64,000 nucleotides of DNA from Clusia tigrina (taxonomy: Eukaryota; Arthropoda; Insecta; Diptera; Clusiidae). Shown in pieces: positions 45,360 through 59,538 of this stretch (within the stretch, counting starts at the first letter, position 1; the number at the start of each line of letters is the position of its first letter). The notes beneath the pieces were generated by a model. The model did not search any database and was not told where the DNA came from. It worked only from the letters and a program-made list of their open reading frames with translations. The DNA lies in assembly GCA_920105625.2 (NCBI GenBank), contig OV050031.1, positions 80,175,995 to 80,239,994 of the forward strand, in the 5' to 3' direction. A program made the position numbers and the translations under genes.

Positions 45360-46775
45360 CAGATAGGGGTAGATATAGGCATAGAGAAGGCAGCAGACCC
45401 CCAATCGATAGCGGCAGTGACTGAGACGCCTACAGAGACGCTGACAGAGGCTGCGACACCGACTGAGACGCCAACTGAGGCAGATAGGGGTAGATATAGG
45501 AATAGAGAAGGCAGCTGACCCCCCCAATCGACAGTAGCAGTGACTGAGACGCCTACAGAGACGCTGTCAGAGGCTGAGACTCTGACTGAGACGCCGACTG
45601 AAGCAGATAGGGGTAGATATAGGCATAGAGAACGCAGCAGAGCCACCCAATCGAGAGCGGCAGCGAGGGAGACGCCTACAGAGACGCTGACAAAAGCTGC
45701 GACGCCGACTGAGACGTCGACCGAGGCAGATAGGGGTAGATATAAGCATAGAGAAGGCAGCAGACCCCCAATCGACAGCGGCAGCGACTGAGACACCTAC
45801 AGGGACGCTGTCAGAGGCTGCGTCTCTGACTGAGACGCCGACTGAAGCAGATAGGGGTAGATATAATCATAGAGAAGGCAGCAGACCCACCAATAGACAG
45901 CGGCAGCGGCTAAGACGCCTACAGAAAAGCTGAAAGAGGCTGCGACGCCGACTGAGACGCCGACTGAGGCAGATAGGGATAGATATAGGCATAGAGAAGG
46001 CAGCAGACCCACCAATAGACAGCGGCAGCGACTAAGACGCCTACAGAAATGCTGACAGAAGTTGCGACGCCGACTGACGCAGATAGGTGTAGATATAGGC
46101 ATAGAGAATTCAGCAGACCCCCCAATCGCAAGCAGGAGCGACTGAGACGCCTACAGAGATGCTGACAGAGGCTGCGACGCCTACTGAAACGCCGACTGAG
46201 GCAGATAGGTTGATATAGGCACAGAGAAGGCAGCTGACCCCCCAATCGACAGCGGCAGCGACTGAGACGCCTACAGAGACGCTTACAGAGGCTGCGACGC
46301 CGACTGAGACTCCGACTGTGGCAGATAGGCTTAGATATAGTCATAGACAAGGCAGCAGACTCCCCCAATCGACAGCGGCAGAGATTGAGACGCCTACAGA
46401 GACGCCTACAGACACGCTGAAAAAGGCTTCGACGCCGACTGAGGCAGATAGGGGTAGTTATAGGCATAGAGAAGGCAGCAGACCCACCAATAGACAGCGG
46501 CAGCGACTAAGACGCCTACAGAAATGCTGACAGAGGCTGCGACGCCGACTGACGCAGATAGGTGTAGATGTAGGCATAGAGAAGGCAGTAGACCCACCAA
46601 TATACAGCGGCAGCGACTACGACGCCTACAGAAATGCTGACAGAGGCTGCGACGCCGACTGACGCAGATAGGTGTAGATATAGGCATGGGGAAGGCCGCA
46701 GACCCCCCAATCGACAGCGGCAGCGACTGAGCCGCCTACAGAGACGCTGACAGAGGCTGCGACGCCGACTGAGAC
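45360..46775. repeat. Block Q segment, copy 2 of 3
   Basis: Partner of 42775-44190. Also matches 49343-50239 at an offset of 3,983 to 3,984. Confidence 0.8.
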
Positions 46776-47400
46776 GCCGACTGAGGCAGATAGGGGTAGA
46801 AATAGGCATAGAGAGGGCAGCACAACAATCGACAGAGGCAGCGACTGAGACACCTACAGAGACGCTGAGAGAGGATGCGACGCCTACTGAGACGCCGACT
46901 GAGGCAGATAGGGGTAGATATAGGCATAGAGAAGGCAGCAGAGCCCCCAATCGACAGCGGAGTGACTGACTCTCCTACAGAGACGCAGACAGAGGCTGCG
47001 ACGCCTACTGAGACGCCTACTGAGGCAGATGGGGTTAGATATAGGCATAGAGAAGGCAGCAGCGCCACCCAATCGAGAGCGGCAGCGACGGAGACGCCTA
47101 CAGAGACGCTGACAGAGTCTGCGACGCCGAGTGATACGTCGACTTAGGCAGATAGGGGTAGATATAGGCATAGAGAAGGCATCAGACCCCCAATCGACAG
47201 CGACAGCGACTAAGAAACTTACAGAGACGCTGACAGAGGCTGCGACGCCGATTGAGACGCCGACTCATGCAGATAGGGAGAGATATAGGCATAGAGAAGG
47301 CAGCAGACCCACCAATAGACAGCGGCAGCGACTGAGACGCCTACAGAGACGCTGACAGAGGCTGCGACACCTTCTGAGACGCCAACTGAGGCAGACAGGG
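46600..47400. repeat. Higher-order block R, shortened copy 5
   Basis: Both R markers are present (near 46685 and 47137) but only about 454 bases apart, so one unit is missing relative to the other copies. The left marker occurs once more, alone, near 44101. Confidence 0.7.
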
Positions 47401-49020
47401 GTAGATATAGGAATAGAGAAGGCAGCTGACCCCCCCAATCGACAGTGGCAGTGACTGAGACGCCTACAGAGACGCTGTCAGCGGCTGAGACTCTGACTGA
47501 GACGCCGACTGAAGCAGATAGGGGTAGATATAGGCATAGAGAAGGCAGCAGCGCCACCCAATCGAGAGCGGCAGCGACGGAGACGCCTACAGAGACGCTG
47601 ACAGAAGCTGCGACACCGACTGAGACGTCGACCGAGGCAGATAGGGGTAGATATAAGCATAGAGAAGGCAGCAGACCCCCCAATCGACAGCGGCAGCGAA
47701 TCAGACACCTACAGAAATGATGACAGAGGCTGCGAAACCGACTGATGCAGGTAGGTGCAGATATAGGCATAGAGAAGGTAGCAGACCCCCCCAATCGACA
47801 GTGGCAGTGACTGAGACGCCTACTGAGACGCTGACAAAGGCTGCGACACCTTCTGAGATGGCGACCGAGGCAGATAGGGGTAGATATAGGCATAGAGAAG
47901 GCAGCAGACCCCCAATCGACAGCGGCAGTGACTGAGACGCCTACAGAGATGCTGACAGAGGCTGCGACACCGACTGAGACGCCAACTGAGGCAGATAGGG
48001 GTATATATAGGAATAGAGAATGCAGCTGACCCCCCAATCGACAGTGGCAGTGACTGAGACGCCTACAGAGACGCTGTCAGAGGCTGAGACTCTGACTGAG
48101 ACGCCGATTGAAGCAGATAGGGGTAGATATAGGCATAGAGAAGGCAGCAGAGCCACCCAATCGAGAGCGGCAGCGACGGAGACGCCTACAAAGACGCTGA
48201 CAGAAGCTGCGACGCCGACTGAGACGTCGACCGAGGCAGATAGGGGTAGATATAAGCATAGAGAAGGCAGCAGACCCCACAATCGACAGCGGCAGCGACT
48301 GAGACACCTACTGAGACGCTGACATAAGCTGCGACACCGACTGAGACGCCTACAGAGACGCTTACAGAGGCTGCGACGCCGACTGATATGCCGACAGAGG
48401 CAGGAGGCTGCGACGCCGACTGAGATGCTAACTGAGGCAGATAGGGGTAGATATAGGCATAGACAAGGCAGCAAACCCCCCCAATCGACAGCGGCAGAGA
48501 CTGAGATGCCTTCAGAGACGCCTACAGACTCGCTGAAAAAGGCTTCGACGCCGACTGAGGCAGATAGCGATAGATATAGGCAGCAGACCCACCAATAGAC
48601 AGCGGCAGCGACTAAGACGCCTACAGAAATGCTGACAGAGGCTGCGACGCAGACTGACGCAGATAGGTGTAGATATAGGCATAGAGAAGGCAGCAGACCC
48701 CCCAATCGAAAGCAGGAGCGACTGAGAAGCCTACAGAGGCGCTGACAGAGGCTGCGACGCCTGCTGAGACGCCGACTGAGGCAGATAGGTTATATAGGCA
48801 TAGAGAAGGCAGCTGACCCCCAAATCGACAGCGGCAGCGACTGAGACGCCTACTGAGACTCTGACAAAAGCTGCGACACCGACTGAGACGCCTACAGAGA
48901 CGCTTACAGAGGCTGCGACGCCGACTGATATGCCGACAGAGGCAGGAGGCTGCGACGCCGACTGAGATGCTAACTGAGGCAGATAGGGGTAGATATATTC
49001 ATAGAAAAGGCAGCAGACCC

Positions 49021-49289
49021 GCAATCGACAGCGGAGGAGACTGCGACGCCTACAGAAACGCAGAAAGAGGCTTCGAACCCGACTGAGACGCCGACTGAGG
49101 CACATAAAGTTATATATAGGCATAGAGAAGGCATCATACCCCCAATCGACAGCGGTAGCGCCGGAGACGCCTACAGAGTCGCAGAAAGAGGCTCCGACGC
49201 CGACTGAGACGCCGACTGAGGCAGATAAGGTTATATATAGGCATAGAGAAGGCATAATTCCCCCAGTCGACAGCGGTAGCGACTCAGTC
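49021..49289. repeat. Divergent units (family D), copy 4
   Basis: Same family, directly before the block Q start at about 49290. Confidence 0.75.
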
Positions 49290-49342
49290 GCCTACTGAGA
49301 CGCTGACAAAGGCTGCGCCACCTTCTGAGATGTCGACCGAGG

Positions 49343-50239
49343 CAGATAGGGGTAGATATAGGCATAGAGAAGGCAGCAGACCCCCAATCGATAGCGGCAG
49401 TGACTGAGACGCCTACAGAGACGCTGACAGAGGCTGCGACATCGACTGAGACGCCAACTGAGGCAGATAGGGGTAGATATAGGAATAGAGAAGGCAGCTG
49501 ACCCCCCCAATCGACAGTAGCAGTGACTGAGACGCCTACAGAGACGCTGTCAGAGGCTGAGACTCTGACTGAGACGCCGACTGAAGCAGATAGGGGTAGA
49601 TATAGGCATAGAGAACGCAGCAGAGCCACCCAATCGAGAGCGGCAGCGACGGAGACGCCTACAGAGACGCTGACAAAAGCTGCGACGCCGACTGAGAAGT
49701 CGACCGAGGCAGATAGGGGTAGATATAAGCATAGAGAAGGCAGCAGACCCCCCAATCGACAGCGGCAGCGACTGAGACACCTACAGGGACGCTGTCAGAG
49801 GCTGCGTCTCTGACTGAGACGCCGATTGAAGCAGATAGGGGTAGATATAATCATAGAGAAGGCAGCAGACCCACCAATAGACAGCGGCAGCGGCTAAGAC
49901 GCCTACAGAAATGCTGACAGAGGCTGCGACGCCGACTGAGACGCCGACTGAGGCAGATAGGGGTAGATATAGGCATAGAGAAGGCAGCAGACCCACCAAT
50001 AGACAGCGGCAGCGACTAAGACGCCTACAGAAATGCTGACAGAAGTTGCGACGCCGACTGACGCAGATAGGTGTAGATATAGGCATAGAGAATGCAGCAG
50101 ACCCCCCAATCGCAAGCAGGAGCGACTGAGACGCCTACAGAGATGCTGACAGAGGCTGCGACGCCTACTGAAACGCCGACTGAGGCAGATAGGTTGATAT
50201 AGGCATAGATAAGGCAGCTGACCCCCCAATCGACAGCGG
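49343..50239. repeat. Block Q segment, copy 3 of 3
   Basis: Diverges from the other two after 50239, where it continues with the GACTTAAACATCTACTGAG unit seen also near 4194, 9393 and 20260. Confidence 0.75.
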
Positions 50240-51094
50240 CAGCGACTTAAACATCTACTGAGACGCTGACAAATGCTGCGACACCTACTGAGACGCCGAC
50301 TGAGGCAGATAGGTTTAGATATAGGCATAGACAAGGCAGCAGACCCCCCAATCGACAGCGGCAGCGACTGAGACGCCTACAGAGACGCTTATAGAGGCTG
50401 CGACGCCGACTGAGACGCCGACTGTGGCAGATAGGTTTAGATATAGTCATAGACAAGGCAGCAGACCCCCCCAATCGACAGCGGCAGCGACTGAGACGCC
50501 TACAGAGACGCTTACAGAGGCTGCGACGCCGACTGAGACTCCGACTGTGGCAGATAGGTTTAGATATAGTCATAGACAAGGCAGCAGACTCCCCCAATCG
50601 ACAGCGGCAGAGATTGAGACGCCTTCAGAGACGCCTACAGACACGCTGAAAAAGGCTTCGACGCCGACTGAGGCAGATTGGGGTAGATATAGGCATAGAG
50701 AAGGCAGCAGACCCACCAATAGACAGCGGCAGCGACTAAGACGCCTACAGAAATGCTTACAGAGGCTGCGACGCCGACTGACGCAGATAGGTGTAGATAT
50801 AGGCATACAGAAGGCAGCAGACCCCCCAATCGAAAGCGGCAGCTACTGAGACGCCTACTGAGACGCTGACAAAAGCTGCGACACCGACTGAGACGCCGAC
50901 TGAGGCAGATAGGGGTAGATATAGACATAGAGAAGGCAGCAGACCCCCCAATCGACGGCGGCAGCGACTGAGACTTCTTCAAAAACGCTGAGAGAGGCAG
51001 CGACGCCGACATAGGCAGAGAGGGGTAGATATTGGCATAGAGAAGGCAGCAGACCCCCCAATCGACAGCGGCAGCGACTGAGACGCCTACAGAG

Positions 51095-52665
51095 ACGCTG
51101 ACAGAAGCTGCGACGCTGACAGAGACGCCGACTGAGACAGATAAGAGTAGACATAGGCATAGAGAAAGCAGCAGACCCCCCAATCGACAGCGGCAGCGAC
51201 TGAGACGCCTACATAGACGCTGACAGAGGCTGCGACGCCGACTCAGGCAGATAGGGGTAGATATTGGCATAGAGCAGGCAGCAGATCCCCCCCCCTCCCC
51301 AATCAACAGCGGCAGCGACTGAGACGCCTACAGAGACGCTGACAGAGGCTGCGACGCCGACTAAGACGCCGACTGAGGCAGAGAGGGGTAGACATAGGCA
51401 TAGAGAAGGCAGCAGACTCACCAATCGACAGCGGCAACAGATGAGACGCCTACAGAGACGCTGATAGAGGCTGCGACGCTGACAGAGGCTGCGACGCCGA
51501 CTGAGGCAGAGATGGTTAGACATAGGCATAGAGAAGGCAGCAGACAACCCAATCGACAGCGGCAACAACTGAGACGCCTACATAGACGCTGACAGAGGCT
51601 GCGACGCCGACTGAGACAGAGAGGGTTAGACATAAGCATAGAGAAGGCAGCAGACCCCCCAATCGACAGCGGCAACGACTAAGACGCCTACAGGGACGCT
51701 GATAAGGGCTGCAACGCCGACTGAGATGCTGACTGAGGCAGATAGAGGTAAATATAGGCATAGAGAAGGCAGCAGACCTCCCAATCGACAGCGGCAGCGA
51801 CTGAGACGCCTACAGAGACGCTGACAGAGGCTGCGAAGCCGACTAAGACCCCGACTGAGGCAGAGAGGGGTAGATATTGGCATAGAGAAGGCAGCAGACC
51901 CCCCAATCGACAGCGGCAGCGACTGAGACGCCTGCAGAGACGCTGACAGAGGCTGCGGAGCCGACTGAGACGCCGACTGAGGCAGATAGGGGTAGATATA
52001 GACATAGAGAAGGCAGCAGACCCCCAATCGACAGCGGCAGCGACTGAGACTTCTTCAAAAACGCTGAGAGAGGCAGCGACGCCGACATAGGCAAATAGGG
52101 GTAGATATTGACATAGAGAAGGCAGCAGACTCCCCAATCGACAGCGGCAACAACTGAGGCGCCTACAGAGACGCTGATAGAGGCTGCGACGCAGACTGAG
52201 ATGCCGACTGAGGCAGATAGGGGTAGATATAGGCATACAGAAGGCAGCAGAGCCCTCAATCGACAACGGCAGTGGCTGAGACGCCGACTGAGATGCCGAC
52301 TGAGGCAGATAGGGGTAGATATAGGCATACAGAAGGCAGCAGACCCCCAATCGACAGCGGCAGCGGCTGAGACGCCTACAGAGACGCTGACAAGAGGCTG
52401 CGACGCCGACTGAGGCAGATAGGGGTAGATATAGGCATAGAGAAGGCAGCAGATCCCCCAATCGACAACGGCAGCGACTGAGATGCCTACAGAGACGCTG
52501 ACAATTGGCTGCGACGCTGACTGAGACGCCGACTGAGGCAGATAGGGGTAGATATAGGCATAGAGAAGGCAGCAGACCCTCCAATCGACAGCGGCAACAA
52601 CTTAGACGCATACAGAGACGCTGATAGAGGCTGCGACGCCGACTGAGATACCGACTGACTCAGAT
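51095..52665. repeat. Domain C block, copy 1
   Basis: Matches 53479-55055 at an offset of 2,384, becoming 2,392 after a C-tract length change at 51287-51295. Both copies share the unusual string of C, T, then CCCC. Confidence 0.8.
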
Positions 52666-53478
52666 AGGGGTAGATATTGCCATAGAGAAGGCAGCAGACC
52701 CCCCACAATCGACAGCGCCAGCGACTGAGACGCCTAGAAAGACGCTGACACAGACTGCGAAGCCGACTGTGCCGCCGACTGAGGTAGGTAGGGGTAGATA
52801 TAGGCATACAGAAGGCAGCAGACCCCCCAATCGACAACGGCACCGACTGAGATGCCTACAGAGACGCTGATAGAGGCTGCGACGCCAACTGAGATGCCGA
52901 CTGACTCAGATAGGGGTAGATATTGCCATAGAGAAGGCAGCAGACCCCCTACAATCGACAGCGCCAGCGACTGAGACGCCTAGAAAGACGCTGACACAGA
53001 CTGCGAAGCCGACTGTGCCGCCGACTGAGGTAGGTAGGGGTAGATATAGGCATAGAAAAGGCAGCAGACCCACCAATCGACAGCGGCAGCAACTGAGACG
53101 CCTACAGAGACGCTGATAGAGGCTGTGACGCCGACTGAGTTTGTCGACTGAGACAGATAGGGGTAGATATAGGCATACAGAAGGTAGCAGACACCCCAAT
53201 CGACAGCGGCTGCGACTGAGACGCATTCAGAGAGGCTGACAGAAGCTGCGCCGCTGACAGAGACGCCGACTGAGGCAGATAAGGTTAGATATTGGCATAG
53301 AGAAGGCAGCAGACCCCCCCCAATCGACAGCGGCAGCGACTGAGACACCTACAGAGACGCTGACAGAGGCTACGAAGCCGACTGTGGCGCCGACTGAGGC
53401 AGATAGGGGAAGAGATAGGTTTAGAGAAGTCAGCAGACCCCCCAATCAACAGCGGCAGCGACTGAGACGCATTCAGAG

Positions 53479-55055
53479 AGGCTGACAGAAGCTGCGACGC
53501 TGACAGAGATGCCGACTGAGACAGATAAGAGTAGACATAGGCATAGAGAAAGCAGCAGACCCCCCAATCGACAGCGGCAGCGACTGAGACGCCTACATAG
53601 ACGCTGACAGAGGCTGCGACGCCGACTCAGGCAGATAGGGGTAGATATTGGCATAGAGCAGGCAGCAGATTCACCCCCCCCCCCCCCTCCCCAATCAACA
53701 GCGGCAGCGACTGAGACGCCTACAGAGACGCTGACAGAGGCTGCGACGCCGACTAAGACGCCGACTGAGGCAGAGAGGGCTAGACATAGGCATAGAGAAG
53801 GCAGCAGACTCACCAATCGACAGCGGCAACAGATGAGACGCCTACAGAGACGCTGATAGAGGCTGCGACGCTGACAGAGGCTGCGACGCCGACTGAGGCA
53901 GAGATGGTTAGACATAGGCATAGAGAAGGCAGCAGACAACCCAATCGACAGCGGCAACAACTGAGACGCCTACATAGACGCTGACAGAGGCTGCGACGCC
54001 GACTGAGACAGAGAGGGTTAGACATAAGCATAGAGAAGGCAGCAGACCCCCCAATCGACAGCGGCAACGACTAAGACGCCTACAGGGACGCTGATAAGGG
54101 CTGCAACGCCGACTGAGATGCTGACTGAGGCAGATAGAGGTAAATATAGGCATAGAGAAGGCAGCAGACCTCCCAATCGACAGCGGCAGCGACTGAGACG
54201 CCTACAGAGACGCTGACAGAGGCTGCGAAGCCGACTAAGACCCCGACTGAGGCAGAGAGGGGTAGATATTGGCATAGAGAAGGCAGCAGACCCCCCAATC
54301 GACAGCGGCAGCGACTGAGACGCCTGCAGAGACGCTGACAGAGGCTGCGGAGCCGACTGAGACGCCGACTGAGGCAGATAGGGGTAGATATAGACATAGA
54401 GAAGGCAGCAGACCCCCCAATCGACAGCGGCAGCGACTGAGACTTCTTCAAAAACGCTGAGAGAGGCAGCGACGCCGACATAGGCAGATAGGGGTAGATA
54501 TTGACATAGAGAAGGCAGCAGACTCCCCAATCGACAGCGGCAACAACTGAGGCGCCTACAGAGACGCTGATAGAGGCTGTGACGCAGACTGAGATGCCGA
54601 CTGAGGCAGATAGGGGTAGATATAGGCATACAGAAGGCAGCAGAGCCCCCAATCGACAACGGCAGTGGCTGAGACGCCGACTGAGATGCCGACTGAGCCA
54701 GATAGGGGTAGATATAGGCATACAGAAGGCAGCAGAGCCCCCAATCGACAGCGGCAGCGGCTGAGACGCCTACAGAGACGCTGACAAGAGGCTGCGACGC
54801 CGACTGAGGCAGATAGGGGTAGATATAGGCATAGAGAAGGCAGCAGATCCCCCAATCGACAACGGCAGCGATTGAGATGCCTACAGAGACGCTGACAATT
54901 GGCTGCAACGCTGACTGAGACGCCGACTGAGGCAGATAGGGGTAGATATAGGCATAGAGAAGGCAGCAGACCCTCCAATCGACAGCGGCAACAACTTAGA
55001 CGCATACAGAGACGCTGATAGAGGCTGCGACACCGACTGAGATGCCGACTGAGGC
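53479..55055. repeat. Domain C block, copy 2
   Basis: Partner of 51095-52665. The intervening 52665-53478 contains two near-identical 245-bp pieces marked by ATATTGCCATAGAG and GCCTAGAAAGACGCTGAC. Confidence 0.8.
53674..53687. repeat. C14 homopolymer in an expanded monomer C-tract
   Basis: Fourteen C then T and four C, where the block partner at 51287 has nine C before the T. It is the longest C-run noticed in the window. Confidence 0.85.
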
Positions 55056-58000
55056 AGATAGGTGTAGATATAGGCATACAGAAGGCAGCAGACCCCCCAA
55101 TCGACAGCAGCTGCGACTGAGACGCATTCAGAGAGGCTGACAGAAGCTGCGACGCTGACAGAGACGCCGACTGAGGCAGATAAGGTTAGATATTGGCATA
55201 GAGAAGGCAGCAGACCCCCCCCAATCGACAGCGGCAGCGACTGAGACACCTACAGAGACGCTGACAGAGGCTACGAAGCCGACTGTGGCGCCGACTGAGG
55301 CAGATAGGGGAAGAGATAGGTTTAGAGAAGTCAGCAGACCCCCCCCAATCGTCAGCGGCAGCGACTGAGACGCCTACAGAGACGCTGACAGAGGCTGCGA
55401 AGCCGACTGTGACGCCGACTGAGGCAAGTAGGGGTAGATATAGGCATAGAGAAGGCAGCAGACTCACCAATCGACAGCGGCAACAACTGAGACGCCTACA
55501 GAGACGCTGATGGAGGCTGCGACGCCGACTGAGATGCCGACTGAGGCAGATAGGGGTAGATATAGGCATACAGAAGGCAGCAGACCCCCCAATCGACAAC
55601 GGCACCGACTGAGACACCTACAGAGACGCTGACAGAGGCTGCGACGCCGACTGAGGCAGATAGGGGTAGATATTGGCATAGAGAAGGCAGCAGAAGGCCC
55701 CCCCCCAATCAACAGCGGCAGCGACTGAGACACCTACAGAGCCGCTGACAGAGGCTGCGACGCCGACTAAGACGCCGACTGAGGCAGAGAGGGGTAGACA
55801 TAGGCAGAGAGAAGGCAGCAGACACCCAATCGACAGCGGCAACAACTAAGACGCCTACAGAAGACGCTGACAGAGGTTGCGACGCCGACTGAGATGCCGA
55901 CTGAAACAGGTAGGGGTAGATATAGGCATAGAGAAGGCAGCAGACCCCCCAATCGACAGCGGCAGCGACTGAGACGCCTACATAGACGATGACAATGGCT
56001 GCGATGCCTACTGAGACGCCGACTGAGGCAGATAGGGGTAGATATTGGCATTGAGAAGGCAGCAGACCCCCTACTCGACAGCGGCAGCGACTGAGACGCA
56101 TTCAGAGAGGCTGACAGAAGCTGCGACGCTGACAGAGACGCCGACTGAGGCAGATAAGGGTAGATATTGGCATAGAGAAGGCAGCAGACCCCCCAATTGA
56201 CAGCGGCAGCGACTGAGACACCTACAGAGACGCTGACAGAGGCTGCGAAGCCGACTGTGGCGCCGACTGAGGCAGATAGGGGAAGAGAGAGGTTTAGAGA
56301 AGTCAGCAGACCCACCAATCGACAGCGGCAGCGACTGAGACACCTACAGAGACGGTGACAGAGGCTACGAAGCCGACTGTGGCGCCGACTGAGGCAGATA
56401 GGGGAAGAGAAGTCAGCAGACCCCTCAACCAACAGCGGCAGCGACTGAGACGCATTCAGAGAGGCTGACAGAAGCTGCGACGCTGACAGAGACGCCGACT
56501 GAGGCAGATAAGGGTAGATATTGGCATAGAGAAGGCAGCAGACCCCCCCAATCGACAGCGGCAGCGACTGAGACACCTACAGAGACGCTGACAGAGGCTA
56601 CGAAACCGACTGTGGCGCAGACTGAGGCAGATAGGGGAAGATATAGGTTTAGAGAAGTCAGCAGACCCCCCAATCAACAGCGGCAGCGACTGAGACGCAT
56701 TCAGAGAGGCTGACAGAAGCTGCGACGCTGACAGAGACACCGACTGAGGCAGATAAGGGTAGATATTGGCATAGAGAAGGCAGCAGACCCCCCCAATCGA
56801 CAGCGGCAGCGACTGAGACACCTACAGAGACGCTGACAGAGGCTGCGACGCTGACGGAGACGCCGACTGAGGCAGATAAGGGTAGACATAGGCATAGAGA
56901 TAGCAGCAGACCCCTCCAATCGACAGCGGCAGCGACTGAGACGCCTACAGAGACGCTGACAGAGGCTGCGAAGCCGACTGTGGCGCCGACTGAGGCAGAT
57001 AGGGGAAGAGATAGGTTTAGAGAAGTCAGCAGACCCACCAATCGACAGCGGCAGCGACTGAGACGCTTACAGAAATGCTGACAGAGTCTGCGACGCCGAC
57101 TGATACGCCGACTGAGGCAGATAGGGGTAGATATAGGCATAGAGAATGCAGCAGACCCCCCAATCGACAGCGGCAGGTACTGAGACGCCTGCAGAGACGC
57201 TCACAGAGGCTGCGACGCTGACAGAGGCTGCGACGCCGACTGAGACGCCGACTGAGGCAGAGATGGTTAGCAATAGGCATAGAGAAGGCAGCAGACAACC
57301 TAATCGACAGCGGCAAAAACTGAGACGCCTACAGAGACGCTGACAGAGGCTGCGACGCCGACTGAGACAGGGAGGGTTAGACATAAGCATAGAGAAGGCA
57401 GCAGACCCCCCAATCGACAGCGGCAACGACTGAGACGCCTACAGGGACGCTGATAAGGGCTGCGACGCAGAGAGGGGTAGATATTGGCATAGAGAAGGCA
57501 GCAGAACCCCCAATCGACAGCGGCAGCGACTGAGACGCCTACAGAGACGCTGACAGAGGCTGCGGCGCCGACTGAGACGCCGACGGAGGCAGATAGGGGT
57601 AGATATAGACATAGAGAAGGCAGCAGACCCCCCAATCGACAGCGGCAGCGACTGAGACTTCTTCAAAAACGCTGAGAGAGGCAGCGACGCCGACATAGGC
57701 AGATAGGGGTAGATATTGACATAGAGAAGGCAGCAGACTCCCCAATCGACAGCGGCAACAACTGCGGCGCCTACAGAGACGCTGATAGAGGCTGCGAAGC
57801 CGACTAAAACCCCGACTGAGGCAGAGAGGGGTAGTTATTGGCATATAGAAGGCAGCAGACCCCCCAATTGGCAACGGCAGCGGCTGAGACGCCGACTGAG
57901 ATGCCGACTGAGGCAGATAGGGGTAGATATAGGCATACAGAATGCAGCAGAGCCCCCAATCGACAACGGCAGCGGCTGAGACGCCTACAGAGACGCTGAC

Positions 58001-58787
58001 AAGAGGCTGCGACGCCGACTAAAACCCCGACTGAGGCAGAGAGGGGTAGATATTGGCATAGAGAAGGCAGCAGACCCCCCAATCGACAGCGGCAGCGACT
58101 GAGATGCCTACAGAGACGCTGACAGAGGCTGCGGCGCCGGCTAAGACGCCGACTGAGGCAGATAGGGGCAGATATAGACATAGAGAAGGCAGCAGACACC
58201 CCAATCGACAGCGGCAGCGACTGAGACTTCTTCAAAAACGCTGAGAGAGGCAGCGACGCCGACATAGGCAGATAGGGGTAGATATTGACGTAGAGAAGGC
58301 AGCAGACTCCCCAATCGACAGCGGCAACAACTGAGGCACCTACAGAGACGCTGATAGAGGCTGCGAAGCCGACTAAGACCCCGACTGAGGCAGAGAGGGG
58401 TAGATATAGGCATACAGAAGGCAGCAGAGCCCCCAATGGACAACGGCAGCGGCTGAGACGCCTACAGAGACGCTGACAAGAGGCTGCGACGCCGACTGAG
58501 GCGCCGACTGAGGCAGATAGGGGTAGATATAGGCATAGAGAAGGCAGCAGACCCCCCAATTGACAACGGCAGCGACTGAGATGCCTACAGAGACGCTGAT
58601 AGAGGCTGCGACGCCGACTGAGACGCCGACTGAGGCAAATAGGGGTAGATATAGACATAGAGAAGGCAGCAGACCCCCCAATCGACAGCGGCAGCGACTG
58701 AGACATATTCAGAGACGCTGAGAGAGACTCCGACGCCGACTGAGGCAGGTAGGGGTAGATATAGGCATAGAGCAGGCAACAGACCCA

Positions 58788-59538
58788 CCATTCGACAGCG
58801 GCAACAATTGAGACGCCTACAGATGATAGAGGCTGCGACGCCGACTGAGATGCCGACTGACGCAGATAGATGTAGCTATAGGCATACAGAAGGCAGCAGA
58901 CCCCCAATCGACAACGGCAGTGACTGAGATGCCTACAGAGACTGTGACAAGAGGCTGCGACGCCGACTGAGACGCCGACTGAGGCAGATAGGGGTAGATA
59001 TAGGCATAGAGATGGCAGCAGACCCCCAATCGACAGCGGCAGCGACTGAGACGCCTACAGAGACGCTGACAGAGGCTGCGACGCCGACTGATGCAGAGAG
59101 GGCTAGACGCCGACTGAGAAGCCGACTGAGGCAGATAGGGGTAGATATAGGCATAGAGATGGCAGCAGACCCCCAATCGACAGCGGCAGCGATTGAGACG
59201 CCTACAGAGACGCTGATAGAGGCTGCGACGCCGACTGAGATGCCGACTGAGGCAGATAGATGTAGATATAGGCATACAGAAGGCAGTAGACCCCCCAATC
59301 GACAGCGGCAACGACTGAGACGCCTACAGGGACGCTGCTAGAGGCTGCGACGCCGCCTGAGACGCCGACTGAGGCAGATAGGTGTAGATATAGGCATAGA
59401 GAAGGCAGCAGATCCCCCAATCGACAGCGGCAGCGACTGAGACGCATTCAGAGACGCTGACAGAGGCTGCGAAGCTGACTGTGGCGCCGACTGAGGCGGA
59501 TAGGGGAAGAGATAGGCATAGAGCAGGCAACATACCCA
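58788..59538. repeat. Domain C block E, copy 1
   Basis: Marked by ACCATTCGACAGCGGCAAC, a short GCCTACAGATGATAGAGG unit and GACTGTGACAAGAGG. Repeats at 59539 at an offset of about 751. Confidence 0.75.

Larger units (their letters stand above)
42779..50860. repeat. Tandem minisatellite array, domain B
   Basis: Same monomer variants and higher-order blocks as domain A: block Q starts at 45308 and 49290, family D units before each, and a short block R at 46600-47400. About 67 monomers. Units with GGCAGCTGACCCCCC followed by AATCGACAGTGGCAG or AATCGACAGTAGCAG are frequent here and in A but not in C. Confidence 0.93.
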
